A model generated the notes under the pieces. It had not been told where the DNA came from, made no database searches, and worked only from the letters and a program-made list of their open reading frames with translations. The position numbers and the translations under genes were made by a program. A stretch of DNA of 64,000 bases from an uncultured Dongia sp. (GTDB lineage: Bacteria; Pseudomonadota; Alphaproteobacteria; Dongiales; Dongiaceae), in NCBI RefSeq assembly GCF_936916975.1, contig NZ_CAKZGO010000021.1:148028-212027 (forward strand), written 5' to 3'. Of the stretch, positions 7,484-16,501 are shown piece after piece (the stretch's first letter is position 1; each line of letters starts with the position of its first letter).

Positions 7484-9128
7484 AGACCTTCTCCTTGAAG
7501 GGTTCGATGCCGACGCGGCGGTAGGTGTCGATAAAGCGTTCGCTGGGTTCGCTGCGCAGATCGATATAGGTGTCGATTACTGTTTCGATCGCATCGGTGA
7601 TCTGATCGTACGAGAACGCAGGCCCCAGGATCTTGCCGATCGAGATGTCCTCGGCGGACGAACCGCCCAGGGTGACCTGATAGAATTCCTCGCCCTTTTT
7701 ATCGACGCCCAGGATGCCGATATGGCCGACATGGTGGTGGCCGCAGGCATTGATGCAGCCCGAAATATTGAGACGCAACTCACCGATATCGCTGAGGCGC
7801 TTCGGATCGCTGAAGCGGCGCGACAGGCGCTGTGCCACCGGGATCGAGCGCGCATTGGCGAGATTGCAATAGTCGAGCCCCGGGCAGGCGATGATGTCGC
7901 TCACGAAACCGATATTGGGTTCCGCGAGGCCCACCGCCTTGAGCTTCGTCCACAGGTCGAAGAGATCCTGCTTGCGGACGTTTGGCAGCACGATGTTCTG
8001 GCGGTGCGTGACACGGATCTCACCGAAGCTGTAGGCATCGGAGAGATCGGCCATCACATCCATCTGGTCGGCCGTCGCGTCGCCCGGTGCGGCACCCACC
8101 GGCTTCAGAGAGATCGAGACGGCGGTGTAGCCGTCGACTTTGTGCACATCCGTGTTGGCACGCACCCAGCGGCCGAAATCGGCATCAGCCTTCTTTTTCG
8201 CCTCGAATTCGGGGATATAGGCCGGCAGCGTCTCATAGGCCGGCGGGGCGAAATAGCTGCGAATGCGCGCCACTTCCGCTTCCGGCAATTTGAGGACCGT
8301 GTCCTTGATCCGCAGCCATTCTTCTTCGACCTGGCGGCCGAATTCTTCGGCACCCAGCGACTGCACCAGGATCTTGATGCGCGCCTTGTAGATGTTGTCG
8401 CGGCGGCCATGCATGTTGTAGACGCGCAAGGTCGCATCAAGATAGGAGAGCAGATCTTCCTTGGCGACGAAGCCCTTCACCAGCGGCCCAATGATCGGCG
8501 TGCGGCCCTGCCCGCCGCCGGTGTAGAAGGCAAAGCCCATCTCGCCGGCATCGTTGCGCACGATCTTCAAGCCAATGTCATGGGTGCGCATCGCGGCCCG
8601 GTCGGTATCGGTGCCGATCACCGCGATCTTGAACTTGCGCGGCAGATAGCTGAATTCCGGATGCAGGGTCGACCATTGGCGAATGATCTCGCCCCACACG
8701 CGCGGATCGTCGACTTCATCGGGGATCACGCCGGCCAGATGATCGGCCGTCACGTTGCGGATGCAGTTGCCGCTGGTCTGGATGGCATGCATCTCAACTT
8801 CAGCCAGATGCGCCAACAGATCCGGCACATCATCGAGGCGCGGCCAGTTGTACTGGATGTTCTGGCGGGTCGTGAAATGACCATAGCCCTTGTCATAGCG
8901 GCGCGCGATGAAGGCGAGCTTGCGCATCTGCTTTGATGACAATTCGCCATAGGGAATGGCGACGCGCAGCATATAGGCATGAAGCTGCAGATAGAGGCCG
9001 TTCTTCAGGCGCAACGGACGGAACTCTTCCTCCGTCAATTCGCCAGCCAGGCGCCGCGCGACCTGACCGCGGAACTGCTCGGTCCGTTCGCGGACAAAAG
9101 TCGCATCGAATTGGTCGTAGCGATACAT
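7446..9128 (-). CDS. cysI: siroheme nitrite/sulfite reductase
   Basis: Hemoprotein subunit that reduces sulfite to sulfide (or nitrite to ammonia) by six electrons at a coupled siroheme-[4Fe-4S] centre. The 560-residue chain has two ferredoxin-like halves (for example RQNIQYNWP near residue 83) and two siroheme domains. The four cluster ligands are visible: Cys415 and Cys421 (CPGLDYC), Cys458 and Cys462 (CINAC). Its neighbours are siroheme synthase, DUF2849 and DUF934, the usual alphaproteobacterial assimilatory sulfite cluster, so sulfite is the likelier substrate. No flavoprotein subunit lies in the window, so electrons probably come from ferredoxin or another partner. The ATG at 9128 is 14 bases after the DUF2849 stop. 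Confidence 0.9.
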   Translation of the reverse strand: MYRYDQFDATFVRERTEQFRGQVARRLAGELTEEEFRPLRLKNGLYLQLHAYMLRVAIPYGELSSKQMRKLAFIARRYDKGYGHFTTRQNIQYNWPRLDDVPDLLAHLAEVEMHAIQTSGNCIRNVTADHLAGVIPDEVDDPRVWGEIIRQWSTLHPEFSYLPRKFKIAVIGTDTDRAAMRTHDIGLKIVRNDAGEMGFAFYTGGGQGRTPIIGPLVKGFVAKEDLLSYLDATLRVYNMHGRRDNIYKARIKILVQSLGAEEFGRQVEEEWLRIKDTVLKLPEAEVARIRSYFAPPAYETLPAYIPEFEAKKKADADFGRWVRANTDVHKVDGYTAVSISLKPVGAAPGDATADQMDVMADLSDAYSFGEIRVTHRQNIVLPNVRKQDLFDLWTKLKAVGLAEPNIGFVSDIIACPGLDYCNLANARSIPVAQRLSRRFSDPKRLSDIGELRLNISGCINACGHHHVGHIGILGVDKKGEEFYQVTLGGSSAEDISIGKILGPAFSYDQITDAIETVIDTYIDLRSEPSERFIDTYRRVGIEPFKEKVYGSSKERRPAAE

Positions 9129-9142
9129 CGCCGTTACTTTCT

Positions 9143-9469
9143 TTAATCCGCGATCCGGGCCGTCCAGGACCCATGATCGATATCGAAGGTCGCATTATGC
9201 GCGGCACGGATGCGTTCGCGCGCACTGGTCGGCTTCGGTCCGTCCTTGTCGACCTCAACCTCGATGAGATAGGGACCAACGACGACGCGCTGCTTCACGA
9301 ATTCCTGCACCTCGGCCAAGGCCGCATCCGCAGCCGGCTGGTCGACGTAAAGGGTGCCTTCGGCAAAGGAATCAGACCAGCCCTTGCCGGCAACCCAATA
9401 GATGGATTCGCCACCCAGCAACCACTGCGCCGTCACCATCTGATTGAGCGGACGATCGTTAGCCATCAT
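9143..9469 (-). CDS. DUF2849 protein of the cys operon
   Basis: Short protein of about 109 residues of the DUF2849 family, typically encoded between siroheme synthase and cysI in alphaproteobacteria. Function is unknown. I place the start at the first ATG of an ATG-ATG pair (9469, or 9466) because GAGGTGA lies directly upstream. The frame is open a further 12 codons to 9505, but that stretch codes inside the end of cysG. The gene begins one base after the cysG stop. Its visible core is VTAQWLLGGESIYW and a Tyr/Val-rich strand, VVVGPYLIEVEVD. It has no membrane segment and no metal-binding motif. Confidence 0.8.
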   Translation of the reverse strand: MMANDRPLNQMVTAQWLLGGESIYWVAGKGWSDSFAEGTLYVDQPAADAALAEVQEFVKQRVVVGPYLIEVEVDKDGPKPTSARERIRAAHNATFDIDHGSWTARIAD

Positions 9470-9470
9470 T

Positions 9471-10394
9471 TCACCTCGAATTCGCAGCCAGCGCAGGTAG
9501 CGCATGGCTTGCGCATGCCTTTAGCCGGACAACGCGCTGACCTGCCGCAACAGCGCCTGCCATCAGTTGCTCACTGGATTTATCCCAAGCCAGCCGGCGC
9601 GCATCGCGGCGCGCCATGTCGATAATGACGGAGGCGATGCCGCTGTCGAAGAGGACGAGATCCGCCTGCTGCAAGGCGCGGAGATCGCCCAGCGTCAGAA
9701 GATCCGGATCATTCATATCGACGGCCAATTCGGTGACAATGCCGGCATCCGGCGCCAGTGCCGCTTTGCCGTTGATGGCACGGATCACTTCGCGTGCTGC
9801 CTGGCGTTCCTGCCCGGCAAGCAAGGCGGCCGCAATCGGGCCATCGAAGAATCCGGCCCAGAAACGGCGGCGGCGGTCGTGGTCGGCGATGCGCGCATGA
9901 ACGGCACCCCGAAAGCGTCGCGCAAAACTAACAAGTCGTTCGATCCCGTGGGGAATGGCAGCTTCGACCGCCGCACGAACACGCTGCGCCAGCACCGGCG
10001 AGCCGCCATTGGTCGAAATGGCCACGACAATCTCGTCCCGATCGACAACCGCCGGCATGATGAGATCGGAAAGCTCGGGGCGGTCGACCACATTCACCAA
10101 GATGCCAGCGCGGCGCGCGGCCTGCGACACGGCAAGATCCGTTGCCTCATCTTCACTGGCGCTGAAAACCAAATTCTGGCCGGCAATGTCGCCGTCAGTG
10201 AAGCTCCGCGATACCCAGCGTAGCTGACCAGCCGCGATGAGCGTGGCGATCTCTGGCACGACCTCGGAAGACACCAGCGTCACCCCGGCATGGGCCGACA
10301 GTAACAGGCGCAATTTCGCCGTCGCCATCTCGCCGCCGCCGACCAGCAGGACCGGCCGTTTTTCAAGCCGCACAAAGAGCGGAAACGCACGCAT
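9471..10394 (-). CDS. cysG: siroheme synthase (precorrin-2 dehydrogenase/ferrochelatase) with a truncated methyltransferase tail
   Basis: Converts precorrin-2 to sirohydrochlorin and inserts iron, giving the siroheme used by the neighbouring CysI. The Rossmann motif VLLVGGGEMATAK opens the protein, VNVVDRPELSDLIMPA carries the catalytic Asp, and VVAISTNGGSPVLA follows, as in the CysG N-terminal half. After about residue 215 a second segment matches only the first ~90 residues of the uroporphyrinogen-III methyltransferase (SUMT) domain (NDPDLLTL...LQQADLVLFD...VVRLK). It then stops. The SAM-loop Gly-rich motif is replaced by VDMNDP, so this half should be inactive. ATG 10394 is chosen; a GTG at 10409 lies within a palindrome and is the alternative. 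The operon continues into DUF2849, cysI and DUF934. Confidence 0.85.
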   Translation of the reverse strand: MRAFPLFVRLEKRPVLLVGGGEMATAKLRLLLSAHAGVTLVSSEVVPEIATLIAAGQLRWVSRSFTDGDIAGQNLVFSASEDEATDLAVSQAARRAGILVNVVDRPELSDLIMPAVVDRDEIVVAISTNGGSPVLAQRVRAAVEAAIPHGIERLVSFARRFRGAVHARIADHDRRRRFWAGFFDGPIAAALLAGQERQAAREVIRAINGKAALAPDAGIVTELAVDMNDPDLLTLGDLRALQQADLVLFDSGIASVIIDMARRDARRLAWDKSSEQLMAGAVAAGQRVVRLKACASHALPALAANSR

Positions 10395-10404
10395 CGCAGG
10401 CCTA

Positions 10405-10418
10405 TTCACACAAGTGAA
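10405..10418. promoter_or_regulatory. inverted repeat TTCAC-N4-GTGAA in the cysG leader
   Basis: TTCAC at 10405-10409 is inverted as GTGAA at 10414-10418. The site sits 11 bases upstream of the preferred cysG start. The same half-sites recur at 10500-10526, followed in both cases by GATAT a few bases on. This makes a candidate operator for the cys operon; the regulator is unknown. Confidence 0.4.
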
Positions 10419-10499
10419 GTGGGATATATCCAGACTTCTCCTGGATTGTTAATGCCTGATATATACCGCTCCCGAACACCGTCAACGCAATTCTACACT

Positions 10500-10526
10500 G
10501 TGAAATTATTATTCACACTAGTGTGA
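10500..10526. promoter_or_regulatory. overlapping palindromes between cysG and zur
   Basis: GTGAA at 10500-10504 is inverted as TTCAC at 10512-10516, and this overlaps a perfect 14-base palindrome, TCACACTAGTGTGA, at 10513-10526. Both lie in the 208-base AT-rich divergent promoter region. The half-sites match those at 10405-10418. The pattern does not look like the E. coli Zur consensus, so the link to the adjacent Zur gene is open. Confidence 0.45.
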
Positions 10527-10602
10527 GATATTTTAACACCAGGATATTGCGCCCAGGAGCCGCTATACTATCTCCTGACTCGACCAAACGGATGTTCCAA
10601 AG

Positions 10603-11088
10603 ATGGATAGATCAGCCAGTCGCGCCACCGCGCCCCACGACCATGCGCATTGCCAGAGCGAAGCGCTGTCCCGCGCGGAGACGCTGTGTGAGGAACGCGG
10701 TGCGCGCCTGACGCCCCTGCGGCGCAAGGTGCTGGAGCTGATCTGGAACAGTCATCAGCCGATCGGCGCCTATGCGATTCTGGATCATCTGCGCGACGGC
10801 GACCGGGGCGCCGCCCCGCCGACCGTCTACCGTGCACTGGATTTTCTTATGGAACAGGGGCTTATCCATAAATTGGAGAGCCTCAACGCCTTTATCGGCT
10901 GCGACCATCCGGAAAACCGGCATGTCAGCCAGTTCCTGATTTGCACCAAGTGTCATGGGGCTATCGAGATCCAGGACCCGGGCATTTCGTCGGCGGTAAA
11001 AAAGAGCGCCGCCACGGCTGGGTTCACCGTCAGCCGCCTCACCATCGAGCTACAAGGCCTGTGCCCGAACTGCAGCAAGACCGCCTAG
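10603..11088 (+). CDS. zur: Zur-type Fur-family zinc uptake regulator
   Basis: Zinc-responsive repressor of 161 residues. The winged-helix half carries TPLRRKVLELIW and PPTVYRALDFLMEQGLIHK, almost identical in pattern to E. coli Zur. The dimerisation half has the structural zinc site in two CxxC pairs, Cys114/Cys117 (CTKC) and Cys154/Cys157 (CPNC), with His and Glu residues between for the regulatory site. The ESLNAFIGCDH segment is also Zur-like rather than Fur- or PerR-like. A His-rich extension (PHDHAHC) precedes the domain. It is transcribed away from the cys operon. No znu or zinc-related gene lies beside it in the window, so its targets are elsewhere or unknown. Confidence 0.85.
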   Translation: MDRSASRATAPHDHAHCQSEALSRAETLCEERGARLTPLRRKVLELIWNSHQPIGAYAILDHLRDGDRGAAPPTVYRALDFLMEQGLIHKLESLNAFIGCDHPENRHVSQFLICTKCHGAIEIQDPGISSAVKKSAATAGFTVSRLTIELQGLCPNCSKTA

Positions 11089-11627
11089 TCGTTGCGGCAG
11101 GTCTCGATATAGAGATCGAAGTGGCTGAGATCCGGCACGTCCATGCCAGCGATCTTCCCCTCATCGTCCCAGCGCCTTAGCTGGATGCCGTCGCGATGAT
11201 AGGGCTCGCACTCAAAGGCGGCGATCTCGGCCTCGTTCATGAGCCCACCCTGCAGTTTGAGCGATAGCACCGACGCCTCCGAGAGCAAGTCGAAATAGCC
11301 TTTTTCCTTCGTGGCGAGATAACGCTTCGCTGGCACGTGCAGCCGAACTGGCTCGGACACCTCCGGCCCGAAATGCTGGGACAGCCAGGCAGAGCCCAGG
11401 CTTTCATGCTGCGTATCGATCCCCTGGTCTGCGATATCGTCCGGCAGGTCATGCAACATATGGCCGATATCGTGCAGCAGGGTGGCCACTACCATGGCCG
11501 GCGTCGCGCCGTCGCGTTCCGCACAGAGGGCGCATTGCAGCGCGTGATCGAGTTGGCTCACCCCTTCGCCGTAATTGTCGCCGCCGCGCCTGTCAAAGGC
11601 CGCGCGAATAGCCCGCATCGTGTTCAT
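11085..11627 (-). CDS. tmpB: TmpB/PhnZ-type HD-domain mixed-valent diiron phosphonate oxygenase
   Basis: Expected to cleave the C-P bond of a 1-hydroxyphosphonate with O2, here (R)-1-hydroxy-2-(trimethylamino)ethylphosphonate, giving glycine betaine and phosphate. The 180-residue protein aligns end to end with PhnZ as I remember it. It has QLDHALQ with the first His ligand, LLHDIGH with the HD pair, THESL-like TQHESLG, LHVPAKRYL with the substrate Lys, and LRRWDDEGK with the last Asp. These are the ligands of a diiron oxygenase rather than a phosphohydrolase. The Tyr near the N-terminus is two residues from the Glu (Tyr19, Glu21), whereas PhnZ has Y-x-x-E. The start overlaps the tmpA stop by four bases, so the two are coupled. 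Confidence 0.82.
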   Translation of the reverse strand: MNTMRAIRAAFDRRGGDNYGEGVSQLDHALQCALCAERDGATPAMVVATLLHDIGHMLHDLPDDIADQGIDTQHESLGSAWLSQHFGPEVSEPVRLHVPAKRYLATKEKGYFDLLSEASVLSLKLQGGLMNEAEIAAFECEPYHRDGIQLRRWDDEGKIAGMDVPDLSHFDLYIETCRND

Positions 11628-12796
11628 GCGGCAACTCCCTTTTGCTCGGCAAGGCGCCGGCGCAGCACCCGCGCGCGGCTGTCCATGCCGTCCTTGTCAA
11701 CGTAGCAGCCTTGCAAATGACGACGACCCCGTGACGGATCGAATTCGGTCCTGCCGTGCAGGGCGCGGTCATTCTGCATCACCACGCAATCGCCAGGCTC
11801 CAAGCGGAAGATCAATTCACCTTCCGGCCGGTGCAGGATGTCGGCCAGCTTGCGATAGGCTGCAAACCAGGGCTCGACCATCTCCGGCGGCGCATCCAGC
11901 CAATCCAACGAGCGGTTGTTGAAATGCACGCCGACAATATCGCCATCCTCATCCACTGAGATCAGCGTCTGCCTGGCATTGAGCTCGGCATCCTCGGCAC
12001 GGAAGCGAAAATTGACTGGGATCCTGGTCAGCAGATCGAAGGCGGCCGGATCTTCCTGGCGCAGAATGGTCGCGGAATTAAAGCCATCGACGAGCAGCGT
12101 GTCGCCGCCCGGCGCATCGGATTCCAGGCAGTGCAGCAGTTGCACACCAGGGGTCGGGTCGCGATAGGGGTTGTCGGAATGGACGCCAAGGCCGATCGGG
12201 GTAAAGGCGAGGTTGTTGGGGTTGGGCACCGACATCACATCGAACAGCGCGCCGTAATTGGTGACGCGCACGAAGCCCAGGTGATTGCCGATATTGAGCA
12301 CGGTTTCCGGAACGGTCGGCGAGTGCCGGATGAGGCCGAAACCATGGGCGTGATAGGCGTCGAGAAAAGCCAGTTCGGCCGCGGGATCGGCCACCATCTG
12401 CCGCCAATCGCCTACCGGCTTGGCATTGCCGATGCTTTTGCTCCACAGGGTCGGCTTCTTCTTGCGTGACTTGCGGGCCGAGGCCGACAGATCATGCTCA
12501 GTGAGCCAGCTTTCCGAGAAATTGGTCACATGCGTGTCCGGTGCCCAGACGATCTTGATGCCACCGTCGCTCTGGCGCGCGACCTCGCGGATATTCAGGG
12601 TGGCCGGCAGGTCGGTGATCTCATAGAGCCGCTGTCCGTTACCGGGGTGCCGGCAGGCAGCACAGCGACAATTGTCGCGCAGCCAGATCGCGGGAAAGGT
12701 GACCGCTTCGCCGCTTTGCCAGGTGATGGTCAGCGCCGCACCGGTACTCGTCAGATTCGCGATCATGCCAGCCCCGCTCATATCCGCCCCGCTCAT
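11624..12796 (-). CDS. tmpA: TmpA-type 2-oxoglutarate dioxygenase for (trimethylamino)ethylphosphonate
   Basis: Fe(II)/2-oxoglutarate oxygenase of the gamma-butyrobetaine hydroxylase family. The N-terminal zinc-binding GBBH-like domain shows WLRDNCRCAACRHP with three Cys and a His. The catalytic domain has the iron motif HSD (GVHSDNPYRDP), a distal His in RALHGRTEF and the 2-oxoglutarate Arg in GRRHLQG. Paired with a PhnZ-like HD oxygenase, this domain layout matches TmpA, which hydroxylates 2-(trimethylamino)ethylphosphonate at C1. A carnitine-pathway gamma-butyrobetaine hydroxylase is the alternative if the partner is ignored. Start choice is uncertain: ATGs at 12796, 12781 and 12766 follow each other in a short repeated Met-Ser-Gly-Ala stretch, and a TTG at 12841 is less likely. 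Confidence 0.82.
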   Translation of the reverse strand: MSGADMSGAGMIANLTSTGAALTITWQSGEAVTFPAIWLRDNCRCAACRHPGNGQRLYEITDLPATLNIREVARQSDGGIKIVWAPDTHVTNFSESWLTEHDLSASARKSRKKKPTLWSKSIGNAKPVGDWRQMVADPAAELAFLDAYHAHGFGLIRHSPTVPETVLNIGNHLGFVRVTNYGALFDVMSVPNPNNLAFTPIGLGVHSDNPYRDPTPGVQLLHCLESDAPGGDTLLVDGFNSATILRQEDPAAFDLLTRIPVNFRFRAEDAELNARQTLISVDEDGDIVGVHFNNRSLDWLDAPPEMVEPWFAAYRKLADILHRPEGELIFRLEPGDCVVMQNDRALHGRTEFDPSRGRRHLQGCYVDKDGMDSRARVLRRRLAEQKGVAA

Positions 12797-12849
12797 GCCT
12801 GGTTCTTGCAAGATGATGATCAAGATTGCCGCGTCAGACAAATAAGCCT

Positions 12850-12870
12850 AACTTGGCTCATCGTTAAGTT
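12850..12870. promoter_or_regulatory. LysR-type box between tmpA and its divergent regulator
   Basis: AACTT at 12850-12854 is inverted as AAGTT at 12866-12870 with an 11-base spacer, the classic symmetrical LysR binding layout. It lies in the 99-base gap between the divergent tmpA and lysR starts. A CTAAT element, the core motif of GcvA-type regulators, follows at about 12873. Probably the autoregulatory and activation site of the LysR at 12896. Confidence 0.5.
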
Positions 12871-12895
12871 CCACTAATAGATAGACAGCTCGCCC

Positions 12896-13834
12896 ATGCG
12901 CCCTGCCCCACCCCCTTTCCCGTGGCTGCGCGCCTTTGAGGCGACGGCCCGCCATCTCAACATGACGCGGGCGGCGGCTGAGCTCAATATCAGCGCCTCG
13001 GCCGTCAGCCAGCAAATCACGTCGCTTGAAGCATATCTTGGCCGTTCCCTGTTTAAGCGCGCCAACCGCCGCCTGACGCTTACCGCCAGCGGCGCGCTGA
13101 TGGCACCGAAGCTCACCAACGCGCTGACCTTGCTGCATGAAGCGATCGACGATTCCTTGCCATCGCGCCGCAGCCAGACACTCAATGTGAAGGTGACAAC
13201 GTCCTTCGGCAGCCAATGGCTGATGAACCGGCTGGACGGCTTCCGCATGCATCATCCGAACCTGACCGTGCAGGTGTCGGCAACGGCGGAACCGATTGAA
13301 AACGACCGTTCGACGGCCGAAATCGAGATCCGCTACGGCAGCGGGGACTGGCCGGATATCGACGCCACCCTGCTGGTCGCGGAGCGGATCTTTCCGGTCT
13401 GCCACCCGGACCTTCTCAAACGCAAGCCTCACCTCAAGAAACCCAAGGATCTGACGCGGCAAGATCTGATCGACGTACCGGGTTATTCCCAAGGCTGGTC
13501 GGATTGGTTGACCGCGGCGGGCGTTACCTTTGACTGGATGAAGCATCGTATTACCGTCGATCAATCTGTGATGGCCGTTCAACTCGCGCTGGAGGGTCGC
13601 GGCGTCGCTTTGGGCCGCTCGCCACTTATCGAACGTGAGCTGGCGGATGGCAGATTGGTGGCCCCCTTCCCGCAACAGGTCACCACCGGCGCCGGCTATT
13701 GGGTCGTGCATCGAAAGCGCAGCGCAGAGGCGCGCAAGGTGCTGTCCTTCAAGGCATGGCTGCTATCGCAGACCACGCCACAAGCCGCCAAAGCACGAGT
13801 TACCAAGGCAAAGAATAAGTCTTCACGTTCGTGA
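12896..13834 (+). CDS. LysR regulator, GcvA-like, divergent from tmpAB
   Basis: Transcription factor of 312 residues. The N-terminal winged helix reads FPWLRAFEATARHLNMTRAAAELNISASAVSQQI with the usual recognition helix, then LGRSLFKRANRRLTLT; this is the GcvA-like subgroup. The effector-binding domain spans roughly residues 95-290 and ends in a basic tail. Its position back-to-back with tmpA and the inverted repeat between them suggest it controls tmpAB in response to a phosphonate or betaine-like ligand; this is inference. Its last 35 bases overlap the end of the converging phnY gene. A small inverted repeat (CTTCAC/GTGAAG, 13821-13836) spans its stop codon. Confidence 0.87.
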   Translation: MRPAPPPFPWLRAFEATARHLNMTRAAAELNISASAVSQQITSLEAYLGRSLFKRANRRLTLTASGALMAPKLTNALTLLHEAIDDSLPSRRSQTLNVKVTTSFGSQWLMNRLDGFRMHHPNLTVQVSATAEPIENDRSTAEIEIRYGSGDWPDIDATLLVAERIFPVCHPDLLKRKPHLKKPKDLTRQDLIDVPGYSQGWSDWLTAAGVTFDWMKHRITVDQSVMAVQLALEGRGVALGRSPLIERELADGRLVAPFPQQVTTGAGYWVVHRKRSAEARKVLSFKAWLLSQTTPQAAKARVTKAKNKSSRS

Positions 13835-15227
13835 AGCATTTCATCGCCTCGATGACGCCTTCCTTGTAGCCAAGGCCCGAATCCTTAATGCCGCCGAAGG
13901 GCGACATTTCGATCCGGTAGCCGGGCACTTCGCGCACATTGACCGTGCCCACCTCAAGCTCCTTCACGAAGCGGGTTACGTAATCGAGGCGGTTGGTGCA
14001 GACGCCCGACGACAGACCATAGGCGGTCGAATTGGATACACGAATGGCGTCGTTGATGTTCTTGACGCGGATAACCGGCGATACGGGACCGAAGGTTTCG
14101 ATGCGTACCAGATCGCAATCATAGGGAACATGGTCGACCACCGTCGGCGAATAGAGCGCGCCTTTGCGGATATTGCCGTAGAGCAGCTTGGCACCATGCG
14201 CCACTGCATCGTTGACCTTCTCCTCGCAATATTTGGCAGAGGCCTCGTCGATCACGGTGCCCATGTCCGTTTCTGGGTCCATGGGGTCGCCATACTTGAT
14301 CTTCCTGGTCTTCTCAAGAAGCAACTCGACGAAACGGTCGGCGACACTCTCCACCACGATCATGCGCTTCACGGCCGTGCAGCGCTGGCCGGAATTCTTA
14401 TAGGAGCCGGCCACCGCCAGGGTCGCGGCTTCTTCAAGATCGGCATCTTCCATGACGATCAGCGGGTCGTTGCCACCCAGTTCCAGTACCGCGCGGCGAT
14501 AGCCCATGGTCTTCGAGATGTATTTGCCGACCGAGACACCGCCGGTGAAGGTGATGAGGTCGACATTGGGATCGACCAACAGGGCATCGGCAATCTCACG
14601 TGGATCGCCGGTCACGACCTGGAACATTTCCTTCGGCAAACCGGCGTCATAGAGCACATCCGCAAGAATGAGAGCTGTGAGCGGCGTCTTTTCCGACGGC
14701 TTCAGCACCATGCGGTTGTTGGTGGCGATCGATGGCGCGACCTTATGCGCCACCTGGTTCAGCGGATGATTGAACGGCGTGATTGCCGAGATGGCACCCA
14801 GCAGGGGGTCACGCTGCGTGTAGATGCGGCGCTTCTTGCCGTGGGGCGTGATATCGCAAGAGAAGATCTCGCCATCGTCCTTCAGCACCAGGCTGGAGGC
14901 GAGATGGAACACGTCATAAGCACGGCCGACTTCGTAGAGCGTGTCCTTGATGCAGAGGCCGGATTCCGCCGTGATCAGCTCGGCAATTTCCTGCCGGCGG
15001 CTGACCAGGATATCGGCCGTCTTGCGCAGGATCTGGCTGCGTTCGGCGCGGCTAAGCGTGGCCCTGTAATTCTTCGCGTTCTTGAAGGCGGCTGCGATAT
15101 CGTCGAGGTTCGCCTTCGGGCAGGTGCCGATGACTTCGTTGGTATAGGGATTGAAGACCTCAAAGTGCCGGTCGCCGGCGGTCGACTGGCCCACCATCCG
15201 CATCTTTTCTTTGCGCAGGATACCCAT
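13800..15227 (-). CDS. phnY: phosphonoacetaldehyde dehydrogenase
   Basis: NAD-dependent aldehyde dehydrogenase of 475 residues that oxidises phosphonoacetaldehyde to phosphonoacetate. ALDH residues are in place: Asn153 (PFNHP), the cofactor Lys in MVLKPSEKTP, Glu249 (LELGG) and nucleophile Cys283 (SGQRCTA). Its slot after phnW and phnA identifies the substrate, since the same family alone would be ambiguous. The ATG at 15227 has GAGGA upstream at good spacing, within the end of phnA. The 3' end overlaps the converging LysR gene by 35 bases. Together with PhnW and PhnA it completes the hydrolytic 2-aminoethylphosphonate route that ends in acetate and phosphate. Confidence 0.92.
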   Translation of the reverse strand: MGILRKEKMRMVGQSTAGDRHFEVFNPYTNEVIGTCPKANLDDIAAAFKNAKNYRATLSRAERSQILRKTADILVSRRQEIAELITAESGLCIKDTLYEVGRAYDVFHLASSLVLKDDGEIFSCDITPHGKKRRIYTQRDPLLGAISAITPFNHPLNQVAHKVAPSIATNNRMVLKPSEKTPLTALILADVLYDAGLPKEMFQVVTGDPREIADALLVDPNVDLITFTGGVSVGKYISKTMGYRRAVLELGGNDPLIVMEDADLEEAATLAVAGSYKNSGQRCTAVKRMIVVESVADRFVELLLEKTRKIKYGDPMDPETDMGTVIDEASAKYCEEKVNDAVAHGAKLLYGNIRKGALYSPTVVDHVPYDCDLVRIETFGPVSPVIRVKNINDAIRVSNSTAYGLSSGVCTNRLDYVTRFVKELEVGTVNVREVPGYRIEMSPFGGIKDSGLGYKEGVIEAMKCFTNVKTYSLPW

Positions 15228-15238
15228 GATAATTTTCC

Positions 15239-16501
<1,263 letters not shown>

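Noticed and set aside
7335..8936. A 533-codon plus-strand frame opposite cysI
   Set aside because: It is a shadow of the siroheme reductase gene, whose four cysteine ligands are on the minus strand.
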